DNA of 64,000 nucleotides, from the NCBI RefSeq assembly GCF_042453785.1, contig NC_091662.1, positions 439,001-503,000 of the forward strand, given 5' to 3'. This DNA is from Malus domestica (Eukaryota; Streptophyta; Magnoliopsida; Rosales; Rosaceae). The notes beneath the pieces are model-generated. The model made no database searches. It saw only the letters and a program-made list of their open reading frames with translations, and was not told the DNA's origin. Below are positions 1 through 12,670 of this stretch, in pieces (within the stretch, counting starts at the first letter, position 1; each line of letters starts with the position of its first letter). Position numbers and translations under genes: made by a program.

Positions 1-666
1 CGCCATCTTATCCGGCGGGAGCAAATCAATGTGCGGCGCAAACGCCGCCTTGTGCTTCTTCGTTTGCTGCACCTGCTGCTCCCTCGCAATCGCCTCCCTC
101 AGCGGCTCAAACCACCCCAAAAACAAGGTCTTCACGTACGGCAAGCTCGGAGCCAGCTTCTTCTCCCGCATTACTCGCTCCAAATCCTTGTACTCCTCCA
201 CCATTCTCTCCCACGCCTCCGTCTCCGCCTTTATCTGCCGCCGCCGAAGCAAATTATACTTCCGCCGGTCGATTTCCTTCGACTCCAATTTCAACTCCTG
301 GTTGGCCTTCTTGTACATGCCTTTCAGAAAGAGTGCGGCAATCCACGGCGGGTCCTGGATAAAAATCCTGGGCGCCGATTCCTCGGGCGTAATTAGGTGA
401 AATTCTCTGATGGGTAGCTGTAAATTCATCGAATTTTCGACGAGATTGTCTTGGACGGAGTCTCGGACCAGGTGGGAGAGGACCGGTTCGGGAGGGGGCT
501 TGAGGCTGAGGGGGAAAGGAGTGGAGGAAGAGAGCGAGGGCTTGAAGAAGAGGCGGTTGGAGGCTGAGCTGAAGAGGAACTTGTGGCTCAGCTTCGGCGG
601 TTTCCGCCATGTGGAGCTGTACGTTTGAGCCTGCGGGCTTGGAGAGAAGGAGGCTGTGGAAGCCAT
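1..666 (-). CDS. RPOTp: Phage-type plastid RNA polymerase, first exon (partial)
   Basis: Reading leftward from the ATG at 664-666, an open frame of 222 codons runs off the window edge. The first ~70 residues are rich in Ser, Pro and Thr (start [12 protein letters not shown]), as in a plastid transit peptide. They are followed by [16 protein letters not shown], then a charged helix-rich stretch ([22 protein letters not shown] is the core, split here as [10 protein letters not shown] and [12 protein letters not shown]) and [16 protein letters not shown] recognise this order from the N-terminal region of the single-subunit T7-like polymerase of chloroplasts (Arabidopsis At2g24120, SCA3). The enzyme transcribes plastid housekeeping genes. 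The catalytic C-terminal part is outside the window. The next gene to the right is the At2g24130-type receptor kinase, the same neighbour as in Arabidopsis. A paralogous mitochondrial RPOT is the main alternative; the linker matches the plastid form better. Confidence 0.88.
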   Translation of the reverse strand, partial: MASTASFSPSPQAQTYSSTWRKPPKLSHKFLFSSASNRLFFKPSLSSSTPFPLSLKPPPEPVLSHLVRDSVQDNLVENSMNLQLPIREFHLITPEESAPRIFIQDPPWIAALFLKGMYKKANQELKLESKEIDRRKYNLLRRRQIKAETEAWERMVEEYKDLERVMREKKLAPSLPYVKTLFLGWFEPLREAIAREQQVQQTKKHKAAFAPHIDLLPPDKMA

Positions 667-2480
667 TTTTGAGAGAGAGAGAGTGAGAGCGAGACGCTGC
701 TCTGGAAGAAGATGAAACCTCGCTTAAACCTTTCTGTTGTCCATTTTCGGGATATTTTACCCAACAAAAATAAAGTACGTTAATATTTTGGTGGCAAAAA
801 AAAAAAAAAAAGTCCGCCCAATACCTTTAGAAGCCCAAAAGGCCCACGCACCGATAATTTGAAAAGCTCAAAAGGCCCATATTCCATACATGCGGACTGG
901 GCCCAGACTTGAAGTCAACAAACATAATATGAGGACATGTTTGAGAAGCATTAGTTCGAACGAAGTTTCCCACGATTTAATGATTACTCTACTTAACCAT
1001 CTGTACAAAGATTAGTCGAGTAATTAACGTCTTAATCAAATCTGGCTTTGTCTAAAACCAGACCGAACTCCATTAACCAACTTGCTTGTGTGCCAACCAC
1101 CGAGACAGATTTGATGGTCGTTGCTACTTTCCGATCAGGTAAAGTTTGGAACTCGGGGTACTTGAGTTACAAGCTTTGTCTAAAACCTCATACTACAAAT
1201 GCTTCAAAGAATGTCTTTGATCACTCATAAAATCAGTAGGTCTAGCGACACTCGTCTTCGCTTGGTTTGAAGTACATGATTCAGCTCACATGAATGCGAG
1301 GATAATATATACATTGAGTTCGATATTAAGGTGTGGCTGAATTTATAAGCACATATCTTTGTATATATTTTGACACAAGAAGAGAGAGAGATATATATCA
1401 ACATAACTTTTTTATAAATTTTCAACAAAAAATTAAAAAAAATCACCAAAAAGACACTAGTTAAAACATGTTTTTATTGGCTGTTAAGTGGCGTTTTAGT
1501 CAAAATTGGTTAAGGTTGTTTGGACATGTAAATCGAAGACTTACAGATGCTCCGGTTAGAAAATGCGATTATGAGACAGAGGTCAAGGCAAAACGGGTAG
1601 AGGAAAAACTAGAAAGACTTAGAAAGAGACTTTAAGAAAAAACATGGAATTCTTGGAGCTAACAGAAGATCTGTCACAAAATTGAATGCGATGGCGTTCT
1701 AGGATTCATACAGTCGACCCCACTTAGTGAGAAAAGGCTTGTTGTTGTTGTACTAAAGTTATGTGTTTCTATGTATGTATTAATATCATATACCCTTTGA
1801 TGTCGTCGAACCAAGTGAAAAATATGCTTAAACAGGTAGTTTGTGTACGGCTTCTTGTCTGTTTAGTCTAGTTACCACGCTGGTTGCATATTTGTAGAAA
1901 CTTTTGAGTTGTTTATTTGTGTTGGTGGCATCCTGCTGCCTGCGTGTTAAATATGCTGTATAAATGCATCACCCAAACACGTACTTAACACATCAGCTTC
2001 CCTTGAGCGTGCTCATTAACCAATATTATCTTTCCCGCCACAGCACACAATCCACTAATCCAACAACATAATATATAATTAGTAGACAATTACCTGACCA
2101 AATTAAGCATAAAATAATATGGTTAGGCCTCCTGCTGCTGACATGGACTGCATTACTGCTCTAAGCGCGGCTTTAACGTTGCTTACTTGTCATGTTACAC
2201 GCTCGGCATTTGTATGAACGCGATTGGTGGGATCGAAAGTCAAAGATCGCCAGCGCCAAACGTACGTCCACGCCTTCAACGGCAGTTAGTTCAAAATTTC
2301 CTGGCATTTGCAAATTGCTTACTTATTGGCATTGGAAGTGTCCAAGCTTTTACATTATCTTGTTCTTAAGTTCATGCAGCTTGTGCATGCTTCTCTTGAT
2401 TTACTCTCTCTGTACTTTCTGATCACTTTGTTTTCTCCAATTTCTTCGAAACTTTTAGCTCGAAGAAGATTGACGTGATC
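667..2480. other. Intergenic spacer, RPOTp / receptor kinase
   Basis: Divergent promoter spacer between two outward-facing genes. It holds a short GA-rich leader (669-690), a poly-A run at 797-812, an RTE-type LINE tail (annotated separately) and otherwise AT-rich unique-looking sequence. I see no exon with a recognisable product here. Confidence 0.6.
1490..1758 (+). mobile_element. RTE-type LINE, 3' end remnant
   Basis: The stretch encodes RLFGHVNRRLTDAPVRKCDY and then a Lys/Arg-rich segment. This is the typical C-terminal end of plant RTE-clade reverse transcriptases (usual form WFGHVQRRPTDAPVRRCDY). After a stop the match continues in pieces (ELTEDL, then IHTVDPT-like), and the copy ends in the TTGTTGTTGT tail that RTE elements use in place of poly-A (1738-1752). 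Only the last ~250 bp are present, so it is a 5'-truncated and decayed insertion. Confidence 0.72.
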
Positions 2481-5400
2481 ATGATATGTTTTCAAAGATT
2501 TTCCGTGTTCAATCTTCTCTGTTTGATCATTTTGTTGGATGCGGTTTTATCCCAAGAAAATGCTCAAACAATGAGGGACAAGGCATCCTTGCTTTCTTTC
2601 AGGGAAGGGATTGTTTCAGACCCCCACCGCACTTTGGAGGACTGGAATTCTTGGGGTGTTCATGTTTGTAATTGGTCAGGCATCAAGTGTAACAAAGCTA
2701 GAGACCGCGTCGTGGAGCTTGATCTTAGTGGAAAGGCACTCGGAGGCACCATTTCCCCGTCTCTCGCTAATCTTTCTTCCTTGCACATTCTTGATTTGTC
2801 AAGCAACTTTTTTGAAGGTCGCATCCCACCCGAGTTGGGCTCTCTTTCCCTACTTGAACAACTCAGCTTATCTTCTAATCTTCTCGAAGGAAGAATTGCT
2901 GCTGAACTTGGTTTTCTTCGCAAAATAGTATATCTTGATTTGGGAAGCAACCGGCTCACTGGTGGAATCCCAATGCCGCTTTTCTGCAATCATTCTTCGT
3001 CCTCTCTGCAGTACATAGACCTCTCTAACAATTCTTTAAGCGGCGAAATTCCTTTGAAAGATGGATGTGAGCTTAAACAACTGAGGTTTCTTCTGTTGTG
3101 GTCCAACCGTCTAGTTGGACAGGTTCCTGCAGCCATGTCGAACTCCTCAAAACTTAAATGGATCGATTTGGAGTCTAACATGCTGAGTGGGGAGTTGCCA
3201 TCGGAGATTATACAAAAACTGCCTAAACTGCAGTACCTCTACTTGTCCTACAATCGCTTTATGAGCCATGACGGTAACACTAACCTTGAACCTTTTTTCT
3301 CCTCTTTGGTTAATGCCTCTAACTTTCAAGAGCTTGAATTAGCTGGAAATAATCTTGGAGGAGATTTACCTCCTATTATTGGTAATCTTTCTACCAATCT
3401 TGTACAGCTCCACTTAGATGCTAATCGCATTTATGGTTCAATTCCTCCTCACATTTCAAATCTTGTCAACCTCACCCTGTTGAATTTGTCTAGTAACCTT
3501 CTAAATGGAACCATCCCGCCCAAACTGTGCCGAATGACAATGCTAGAGAGGGTGTTTTTGTCAAACAATTCACTCTCCGGTGAGATTCCATCCGCCTTTG
3601 GTGACATTCCCCATCTAGGCCTTCTAGATTTATCGAAAAATAAGCTTTCCGGTTCCATTCCAGATAGTTTTGCAAATCTTTTCCAGTTAAGAAGGCTCCT
3701 GCTTTATGAAAACCAACTCTCGGGGACTATACCACCGAGCCTAGGGAAGTGCATCAATTTAGAGATTCTAGACCTTTCTCACAACCAAATTTCTGGAGTG
3801 ATTCCGAGTGAAGTTGCAGGGCTGAGGAGCTTGAAGTTGTACTTGAACCTGTCTAGCAATCACTTGCATGGATTGTTACCGATGGAGTTGAGCAAAATGG
3901 ACATGGTGCTAGCAGTTGACCTATCTTCCAACAATCTTTCCGGCACAATCCCATCACAACTTGGGAGCTGCATTGCCCTTGAGTACCTCAACCTTTCTGC
4001 GAATTCCTTAGAAGGCTCTCTACCGGATTCAATAGGAAAGTTGCCTTATCTTCAAAGTCTTGATGTATCCTCGAACCAACTAAATGGAGAAATACCAGAA
4101 TCTCTGCAGGAATCATTAACTCTGAAGAAACTCAACTTCTCTTTCAACAACTTCTCTGGGAATGTATCAAGCAATGGGGCCTTTTCTTCGCTGACTATAG
4201 ACTCTTTCCTCGGAAATCCTGGTCTCTGTGGATCAATAAAGGGCATGTCACACTGCCGGAAGAAGCGTACTCATCATTTGGCTATTCTGTCAATTATCTT
4301 GTCATTACTTATCACCCCCATATTTTGTGTATTCGGGTACCCCCTCATGCACAGGTCGAAATTCCAAAGGCACCAGGCAGTTTTCGATCAAGAGGAATTG
4401 GGGGATGATGAAGAAGAAGGGAAGAAAGAACACAAGTACCCGAGAATCTCTTACGACCAGCTCATTGAAGCCACTGGCGGTTTCAGCCCTTCGAGCCTGA
4501 TTGGTTCAGGCCGGTTTGGGCATGTCTATAAGGGTGTCCTCCAAGACAACTCAGTAATTGCTGTGAAGGTATTGGATTTGAAAACGGATGAAGAGATCTT
4601 AGGAAGCTTCAAAAGGGAATGCAGAGTTCTGAAGAGGACTAGGCACAGAAATTTGATCAGAATCATCACGGCGTGTAGTAGGCCGGACTTTAAGGCTCTT
4701 GTTCTGCCATTGATGTCAAATGGGAGCCTCGAGAGGCATCTATACTCAAACCATGGACTGAGCGTTCGGTTGAATTTGATTCAGTTGGTAAGCATCTGCA
4801 GTGACGTAGCTGAAGCCATGTCCTATTTACATCACCATTCTCCTGTTAGAGTTGTACACTGTGATCTCAAACCGAGCAACATTCTACTAGATGAGGACAT
4901 GACGGCGTTGGTAACTGATTTTGGAATTGCGAGATTGGTGAAGGGCGATGATGGGAATGTTCCAACGAATGATTCAGCATCCTTCAGTTCAGCAGATGGC
5001 TTTTTATGCGGATCCATTGGCTACATTGCTCCTGGTACGTATTTTCTAATATGTACAAATTTGAAAGTGATTTCCGCACACTTTTTTTAATACGTACTAA
5101 TTTCCTTCATTTACTTGATGAAATGCAGAGTATGCATTGGGAAAAACCATTTCTACTGAGGGAGACGTGTTCAGCTTCGGGGTCCTTTTGCTAGAAATCG
5201 TTACAGGAAGGCGACCAACGGATGTCCTTGCTCACGAAGGTTCAACTCTTCATGAATGGGTGAAAAGGCAGTACCTGCACAGGCTCGATCCAATAGTTCA
5301 ACAAGCGCTCGATAGGTGCGCTGCTGATTCGATGCCTAAACAGTACAACAAAGTCTGGAGGGATGTTGTTTTGGAACTGATTGAGCTTGGTCTGATGTGC

Positions 5401-5532
5401 ACTCGGTACACTCCTTCATTGAGACCTAATATGCAGGACGTAGCTCACGAAATCGGTCGGTTGAAGGATTACATCTCCAATCCTTCATCGTTTCTGATTG
5501 AAGAAATTGATCTTAAAGTTGAAGCACCCTAG
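2481..5532 (+). CDS. LRR receptor-like kinase, non-RD (At2g24130 type)
   Basis: Two exons, 2481-5034 and 5129-5532. The 94-bp GT-AG intron splits the Glu codon of the APE motif (IAP|EYALG). The product is 985 aa. The open frame extends upstream to a GTG at 2475, but the first ATG is 2481, directly before the signal peptide (ICFQRFSVFNLLCLIILLDAV). Domains in order: LRR N-cap with CNWSGIKCN, about twenty LRRs of the LxxLDLSxNxLxGxIP type (residues ~70-580), a transmembrane helix (~598-620), an acidic juxtamembrane stretch, and a kinase domain with GSGRFGHVYKG (~674), the VAK-type lysine in IAVKVL, HCDLKPSN (~792) and TDFG (~813). The catalytic loop has Cys before the Asp, so it is a non-RD kinase, the class that includes pattern-recognition receptors such as FLS2 and EFR. 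All core catalytic residues are present. The ligand cannot be read from sequence. Confidence 0.93.
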
Positions 5533-8500
5533 TTTTGATCTTTCATCATATGTGATTATTGAAGTCATTTGTTTAAATTTTTTTGGTAAAACGCAGGCAG
5601 CAAACGGCAAAAAGATGTGTGCAGAAATCACTTCCTTATTATGAAACAAGCTCTTCTTAGGGGGAATCCCTTTTAACTGAAACGCTCCAGCTATATTTCT
5701 TGATATTATTCTCGTTAGAGTAGAGTGGAATTCATATATTTGCAATGTATTAACAACGTATCAACGGCTATATGAATGACATATGTATAGTTGATATATT
5801 TTTATATTTTTATTTTGTTCTGAATATGTTGTCGATATGAATCCCGCTCCAAGTGGTGTCATGAGAGTTAGGGTTTAGGCGGAATCCCTTCAACTGAAGC
5901 GCTCCAGCTATAGTTGTCAATACAATTCTTGTTAGAGTGGAGTGGAATTCATATGTCAGCAATGTATCATCAACATATCAATATATATATTTTTACAGTT
6001 TTGTTTCGTTCTAAATATATTGTCGATATGACTTTCGCTCTAAGCGATGTCATGAGAGTCAGCAAAAAGTAACAATCCGCTAAAGCAAAGCTTCTTTTCA
6101 CTAGTGAACAGATTAATGATGAGCATCCTAGCTACCTTTTTATTGATGGCTAATCTCTGAAGTGAGAACCAACCAAAGACAGCCTTTGTTGCTTATCACT
6201 TTAATGGAGTTTAGTTCATCAAATCAATAATTATGATTGCGTATCATGGATCATAATTCTTTTTTTCTTTTTTTTCAAAATATAATCTTCTTCTTGTGGC
6301 AACCAACGCAGACAGATTTTGATATCCACAGTCCAAAAAGGCATATCCTTCTCTTTCTCCCTACCCTTCGTATGCAATTTGCCCACTTAACACAAGAGTT
6401 TTACTATTTAAACACGGAATTTCATTTATGTTTACCCCGTTACTTGGGAACCACATTTAGAGATGGAGCCATGAAGGGACTATGGTTTCAAGCTCACCTG
6501 ACATTTTTTCACGCATAAAAGTTTAGTGTTATTCTTATGATGTTCAAGGTTTTTTCTTAAGCTCATGGTTCTAATCTGACGTTTTTAGTTTAATTTCTTT
6601 CGTCGAGTTTGATTTGAGGTTAGTGGCTCTTATAGAGTTCGAGCAAGTAAGAGAATCAGAGAGGCTTGGGGTTTAGGTTTAAAGAAGAGGATGATGAGGA
6701 TGACATTAAAGCAGACTCAAACTATAGTGGTCGGTTGCTCATCACACGGCAAAGTAATTTTTGTAAGATTATAAGAGTTTCAAATTGAGACTTTTGGGCT
6801 TCTTCTAGCCTAAAATTCTAGCTCCGCCACTGACCACAGCCCGCATGGTAATATTACAATCGGCAACTTCTTGCCGAACAAAAGTTATTAAATCAACCAA
6901 ACAGGGCCGAATGATTAATTATATTTATCAGTAGCGTTTTCGTTGCTGCATTTTGTCCCTCGAAATGTTACTGATAAAACTATGAACTGATCAGTTATTA
7001 ATTGAAAACTCAAGATTAACAGCGTTGCATCGAGCATCATCTTGTTCGAGAATTGACCACTCTGCGTTTTCCTTCGATGATCTTCCCCGTCCCAATCGAG
7101 AAAAGTTTAGGTAACAGTCCATGAGAGAGCCTACATCATACTCTCATCATCACTTCAAAATATTTCATATATAAAACTTTGCTGAGTCTGAGTCGATATG
7201 CACTTCATTTGTGCTCTATTCAATTGTATCACGTACTCTGCGGCACAATTTCTACATAAAATGTACCAGGTAAGGACTTCAATCGTTTTCCTTCGATCAG
7301 AACTGCACTAACTTTTCACCTGATTACAGATACTGTTGCGGAAAGCAAGAACTTCAGTCGCTTTCTTTTCGCTAGCTACTCTTTTGGTCGATTTTCGCTA
7401 ACTAGTTAATAGCTCTATATATTCAAAAGAAGCTTTAGGGGGTAGGGACAAAGGATGATAAAACACAGTGCTCGTTCCACTTGCAATAAAGAATTAAAAG
7501 AGGAAGGGCATCAGTATGGTGCTCCAAGATTATGACTTCCATAGCCAAAACCTTACTTCAAGTATCGCTCTGTTTTCGTGTGACATCCAAAGATACCTAC
7601 CCTCACTATCTGCAAGTGAAACTCCTGTCTATCTTTCAATAACTTAACTCTGCAGTCGCTATAACACTGTCACATTAGAACTTAAAAATGCATTTTGGAC
7701 TTAAATATGCAATACGTAATCTAGTAAACAAGAACGTGAAATTCTGCACTTATTAGCAAAACTGTGAATCAATATAATGCCAGAGTATGCGTCTTATTCT
7801 TCTTTTGACTACTCGTAAACTCGAAAACTCTGCTCCAGAATCCATCTTCCCTAATGTATATACTGCTTCAAACAATAGGAAGTTACGGAGTACTAACTAG
7901 TAACTACTATATTAGCAAAGAATTTACATGATATGCCATGCTGCGAGGAGCTATTTCGAATCTTTGCCACGTGATATAATTTAAGGGAAGCCCCTCCCAA
8001 TTATTAGCAAGAGACCGAATTTAAGGACCCCAAAAATCATGAAATTCAACTTCTAAATCAAATCGTTCTTTGAGATGCTTAACGATTCACGGAGGAACAA
8101 GATAACAGACTGGAGTAACCTTTTTCCCTGAGTTCTTGGTCCTCATGAGAAAGCACCTCCTGCATTAGATTTCTCCAAATATAGTAGATTTAAATACCTT
8201 TCGGTCATATCCTTCCACTGTGGATGGGAAATGTCATAAGGTTTATGATAATACAGAAGTTTAATGTAGTTATGCTCAAAATTTTAAAATGTCATATACT
8301 TTTCTATATGGACGGAAAATGTAGAACACTGTATGTTTAGAAAGTACTCCTTCCGTATGTATATCACTTACAACCGGCATCTCAATTTCAAAATTATAAA
8401 TGTACACGAAAGCATTCCGCTTACAATCCTACTAAGATGACAGTTTTTTTTCTTTTTTTGGGTGGTGGGGGGACAAGCTTAACCTTAATGTACAGATTGA

Positions 8501-8621
8501 AAACTTTACGTTGTGTATGTTATATGTACTTATGTCAAATCTAAGAATCTATCCACACAAACCACTGGAGAGTCAAGATAACCTTACGGAACAAGTTCAT
8601 CAGCATCACCGGATTGCTTGA
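5533..8621. other. Intergenic, receptor kinase / DUF593 gene (convergent)
   Basis: About 3.1 kb between two convergent 3' ends. It contains a two-unit tandem duplication (5661-6062, listed separately). The rest is AT-rich with scattered short open frames that lack family resemblance or exon-like borders. I see no gene in it. Confidence 0.6.
5661..6062. repeat. Two-unit tandem duplication of ~200 bp
   Basis: Units at 5661-5873 and 5880-6062. Both start GGAATCCC, share GCGCTCCAGCTATA (first unit with ACGC), GTTAGAGT-GAGTGGAATTCATAT and TGTCGATATGA, and end GATGTCATGAGAGT or its one-base variant. They differ by scattered substitutions and small indels. The array lies just after the receptor-kinase stop codon, so one unit may be transcribed as 3' UTR. 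Confidence 0.8.
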
Positions 8622-10239
8622 TCAAAGCCAAAAGTGCAGCATTGCCTGTTCAATGAATTAGAGAAATGGAAACAAGTCATCAATCTCTGCAATCAAGGTG
8701 AAACAAGGTTCATGCCGAAAGGAAAATGCAAGAAAATCATACCTCCATAACATTGTGCAAGGGCTCATCATCCTGTGGAGAGGGTTTCTTAGGCTTCCAA
8801 CTACGCATGTCACACTGTATTAAATTAAGATGCTCATGTATCTCCCGGAACAGCTTCAACTCCTGTTCTCCCGCATGACTAATTTCTTGCCTTATATTAT
8901 TCCTCTCTCCCTCCAGACGCTCTATCCTCCTCCACAACTGTTGAAATTTTGCTTGCTGAGATTCAGTAACGCCACCACTCACCCCTCTCTCTCTCAGATT
9001 CGAGTCAACACTACTTATCCCATCTCTTGGTGTAGGTATTTTGTTCTCCTGCTTCTTGATATGCAACATTTTCTTTACCCTATCTGTTTCATCTCTAACA
9101 TATGCTTCACTCTTCTCATCCATCACCAGATGCGGCTTACCAAGCCTGTTCTCGACTTCCAGAGTCAATGTATTAAGTTCTTTCTTCTCTCCTTCACCGG
9201 CTTTATGATTCTCATAACTTTGTGGGACTTCGAAAACATCATGGACTCTTGAGGAGCATGAAGGGCCATCCCTTCCCGGTAGATTCTCACTCTGCTTAAG
9301 TTGATCCAAACTAGCAATCATTTCTTCACTGGCTGGCTCATTTTTTGGGCTTATGCTTATCTTTGGAATTGGAGGCAATGAACAAGTCCTGGATGGAGGA
9401 CCCTTCCAGAGTGCAGATTTGCCATAATCCTTACAATCGGATATCTCCTTCACTCGTGCGTCTAACTTCTTAATCTGCTCCCAGATAATATTCATGTTCC
9501 CACCTGCATAATTTGGTGATTTCTTCTCGACATCTACGCTCTGGACATTGACTTCCTGATCCACCTTCTTCTCCTGTTTTTTTGTTGCAGGTTCGGGTTT
9601 GGGGATCATTGGTCTGTCTCTTTCTCGTTCTCTTTCTTTATCTCTGTCTTTATCTCTATCTCTTTCCACAGTGCTTTTGAGCAATTCCTTGAGCTCAAGT
9701 GGAGGTAGAGAGTTGATTCTTCTAATAGCCTCGCTAACACCCGTTTCCCCATTGCCAAAATCACCTCGAGAGTTGATTCTTCTAATCGTCCCACTAACAC
9801 CCCCTTCCCCACTTCCGTAATCATTTCTTTGAAACAACAAATTCTCCGGATATACATTTTCACCAGCGCCTAGCTCCGTGCTGCAGCCCATGCTTAAAAG
9901 CTTGTACCTATAAGCCTGAAGTTGGAACTCAAGCGAAGCAGTTTCCATTTCTTTCTGATAAATGAGGTCTTCGAAAATGGCAAGAGCTTCCTCGGCATGG
10001 CAGATCTTTTCCTCCGCCAATCTCTTGTATTGATTTGCTTCCATCTTCATAGCGGACTTTTCTCCTTGCAAACGCAGTATCATGGATAGAGCTTCATCAG
10101 CTGCAGTAGATGATGCTTCTCTTTCCTTATCCAGATCAGAGTAAAGCTTTTGCAGTAGTTGTTGTTGTGCTCTAAGCGCTTCGGTTAGCGTTATCATATC
10201 AGTTTCAGGCATTCCACAAGGCACACCACCCTCCGCCAT
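8622..10239 (-). CDS. GTD-binding (DUF593) protein, myosin-adaptor-like
   Basis: The main exon is 8743-10239, with the start ATG at 10237-10239. The N-terminal ~120 residues form the GTD-binding/DUF593 coiled-coil (ALRAQQQLLQKLYSDLDKER, then RLAEEKICHAEEALAIFEDL), which in plant MYOB proteins binds the globular tail of class XI myosins. The middle is low-complexity, including an Arg/Asp/Glu repeat (about residues 190-215) encoded by a CTTTAT/CTCT microsatellite at 9610-9665. The C-terminal third is again coiled coil. The frame reads into a stop at the sequence GAG|GTATGA, which is a good splice donor. A 97-bp intron to 8646 would join an 8-codon last exon (8622-8645) giving MEAMLHFWL and a stop, for 506 aa in total. 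I prefer that ending but it is inferred. At least one intron probably lies in the 5' UTR (about 10266-10420). Neighbours match At2g24140; At5g57830 and At4g30830 are paralogues. Confidence 0.85.
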
Positions 10240-12144
10240 CTCGGTTATATGGCAAAATTCGGACTTCTAGAAAGAACAGAGCTATGCAAAATTATCAGTG
10301 TTTACTTCAAATTCACATATGCAGTAACAAACTTAAACTCCACTTGATATTCCTAATCTAAGAACTTGAAAACCGCAGAAACAACACACACAAAGGAACC
10401 AAGAAGCAAAGACGGATTACCTGATGCTGCGCAAAAGGCGAAAACTTGATCTTCACAAAACCCAGTTGAGAAAAATCACTGCGGAAAGATTCAACCATGT
10501 CAGAATTTCTTCTTTTACAACGTCAAAAAAGGAAAATAAATAAATAAAATCAAATTAAAACTTACAAGAAACCTGTTTCTGCAGAACAACGAATTAAAAT
10601 GAAGCCAGAAACGAAGAATTCTCTATGGTTTGACGAAATGACATGAAACCTATCCGCGCTTTTCGTTAAGGAACAAGCGCAGAAACAAATCCACCTTCTT
10701 TTACTCTGCAATCAAGGAGAAAACGCGGAACATCAACAAAACGCCGCGAGTGATTAATTCGAATCTTCCCAAGTTCAATTAGGTTCTTCATTCGTCCAGA
10801 CTAGAAGCATGTACGCGTTTAGGATTGAATGCAAGCACAAAAAAATGGCTAACGTAAAAAAACACCTACCAAAAATCGAATCTTTGTTATTTTCCTTCCT
10901 TATAAAGCAGGAGCATCAGCAGCTGAAGCATTCATTTGGACGTGTTCTGAAACAGAAAGCATTGATTAAGGTTAAACAAAACTGTCGTTACCTTTGTTTC
11001 CACGAAGGGTGAATCGTACGACAACATCGGCAAACACAAAATCTATATCCTTTCCTACCAACCAAATAGATCAAACCAGAAACGATGTCGTCTTACCTTC
11101 TCTCCCGGCGATTAGAGCTTCCCACCAATTTCGATCACTGTCTCAAAAGACTAGTAATCTAAATCTTAATCCAAATTAATTTCTTCTTAATCATTACGAA
11201 GTGGGGCCGCTTCTCTTCCTTTTCTCCCGCTACCGTTATTGAAGGGTCCTTCAATATTTCAAAAGTCGTTAGTAACTGGTTCAACGGCTATAAATTATAC
11301 AAGATGGCAGCAGGGTCCTAGATATTGCCAGACACACCGACCACCTGAAATATTTATATAGCAACTCGGGACGGGAATTGGGAATCCGGATCCTCGTCGG
11401 ATCCTCTTTGTGAGGATTCAAGAATCAGATAATCATATATGTTCATCGTACATCGTGCAGTCAGAAATCATATTAAATATTTTTATTTAAAATTAAACAG
11501 AAACAGTACTTGATAAAAAATGATCACACGATGTACGATGAACGAACACGATTCACGAATTCTCATGATCCTCGTTAAAATGATCCGGAAATGATTCTGT
11601 TGGGGAAATTGGGACGTCAAGGTGGCAGTATCCAAGCCAAGCTGGCTTGTTAACTCTATTTCTTCTTTTTTCCCCTTTTGGCTAATTCCTTATCCTTGTG
11701 GATGGGTCAACCATACTGATATACTATTTTAGCAATCATGATTTATGAAGAATCCAATGGGCATGATGATAGTAAACCCAGCCTGGAACACACCCCGGAA
11801 TTTTAGTACACATTACATTTAATAAATCTTCAGTGTTTTTTAGAGAAATGACTTACATGTAATCGATCACAATGACATTCAAAATATAATAAAATAACTT
11901 CATAGCATGAAATTGTGCGAAAATTTCCGCTGAGTGCATGTAAGTCTCTTTTCCGGTTTGCATTTGGTTTAAAATCATTGAAAGGGAAATTAATGATATA
12001 AGAAAAAGCTAGCAGGTGGTCCATTTATTTGCTTGTGATTTTGAATTTGTTAGTTATCCACATGATACATCACCTCCTTATTAAAGATGGCAGGATGGGA
12101 TCATAAAGAGAGAAAAGGATGCACGAGCAGAAATAATTAAGAAT

Positions 12145-12612
12145 AGAGTAAATTGTAGCAATAGTCCCTCAGCTTTAATTAAATTGGAGCAATGGTCCCT
12201 CAACTAAAAATTCATTACCATTGGTCCCTCAACTTATCAAAATGTGTAGCTATAGTCATTTTCATCAATTTCGTCAAAATTTTGTCAAAATAAGTTGTGT
12301 TGGAATAACCATTTATATAATTAGGATCCTTCAACTCATCAAAGTGTGTAATTATGGTCATTTTCGTCAACTAAGTCAAATTTTTTGTCAAAACGAGTTA
12401 TGTTAGAAGGACCATTGCAACAATTGGGTTAAAGTTAAAGGACTATTTCTCCAGTTGAATTAAAGTTGAGAGACCAATGTTAATAAATTTTTAATTGATG
12501 GACCATAGCTACACATTTTGATGAGTTGAGGGACCAATGATAATGGATTTTTAGTTGAGGGACCATTGCTTCAATTGAGTTAAAGTTATGAGACCATAGC
12601 TACAATTTACTC
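12145..12612. mobile_element. MITE with long inverted arms (element A)
   Basis: The ends are inverted copies: AGAGTAAATTGTAGC on the left and its reverse complement (GCTACAATTTACTCT) on the right. The similarity runs inward over most of the element through repeated GGTCCCTCAACT and AGTTGAGGGACC blocks. The 7-bp TTAAGAA stands at both edges, consistent with a target-site duplication. There is no coding capacity. The long-arm foldback structure is typical of Mutator-like non-autonomous elements. Confidence 0.75.
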
Positions 12613-12670
12613 TTAAGAACAATAACATCTGAAAGGACACTTGAACTAATGTCAAACACAAATGAAAATA

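Noticed and set aside
2475-2480. Earlier GTG start for the LRR receptor kinase
   Set aside because: Plant nuclear genes start at ATG; the first ATG at 2481 directly precedes a good signal peptide.
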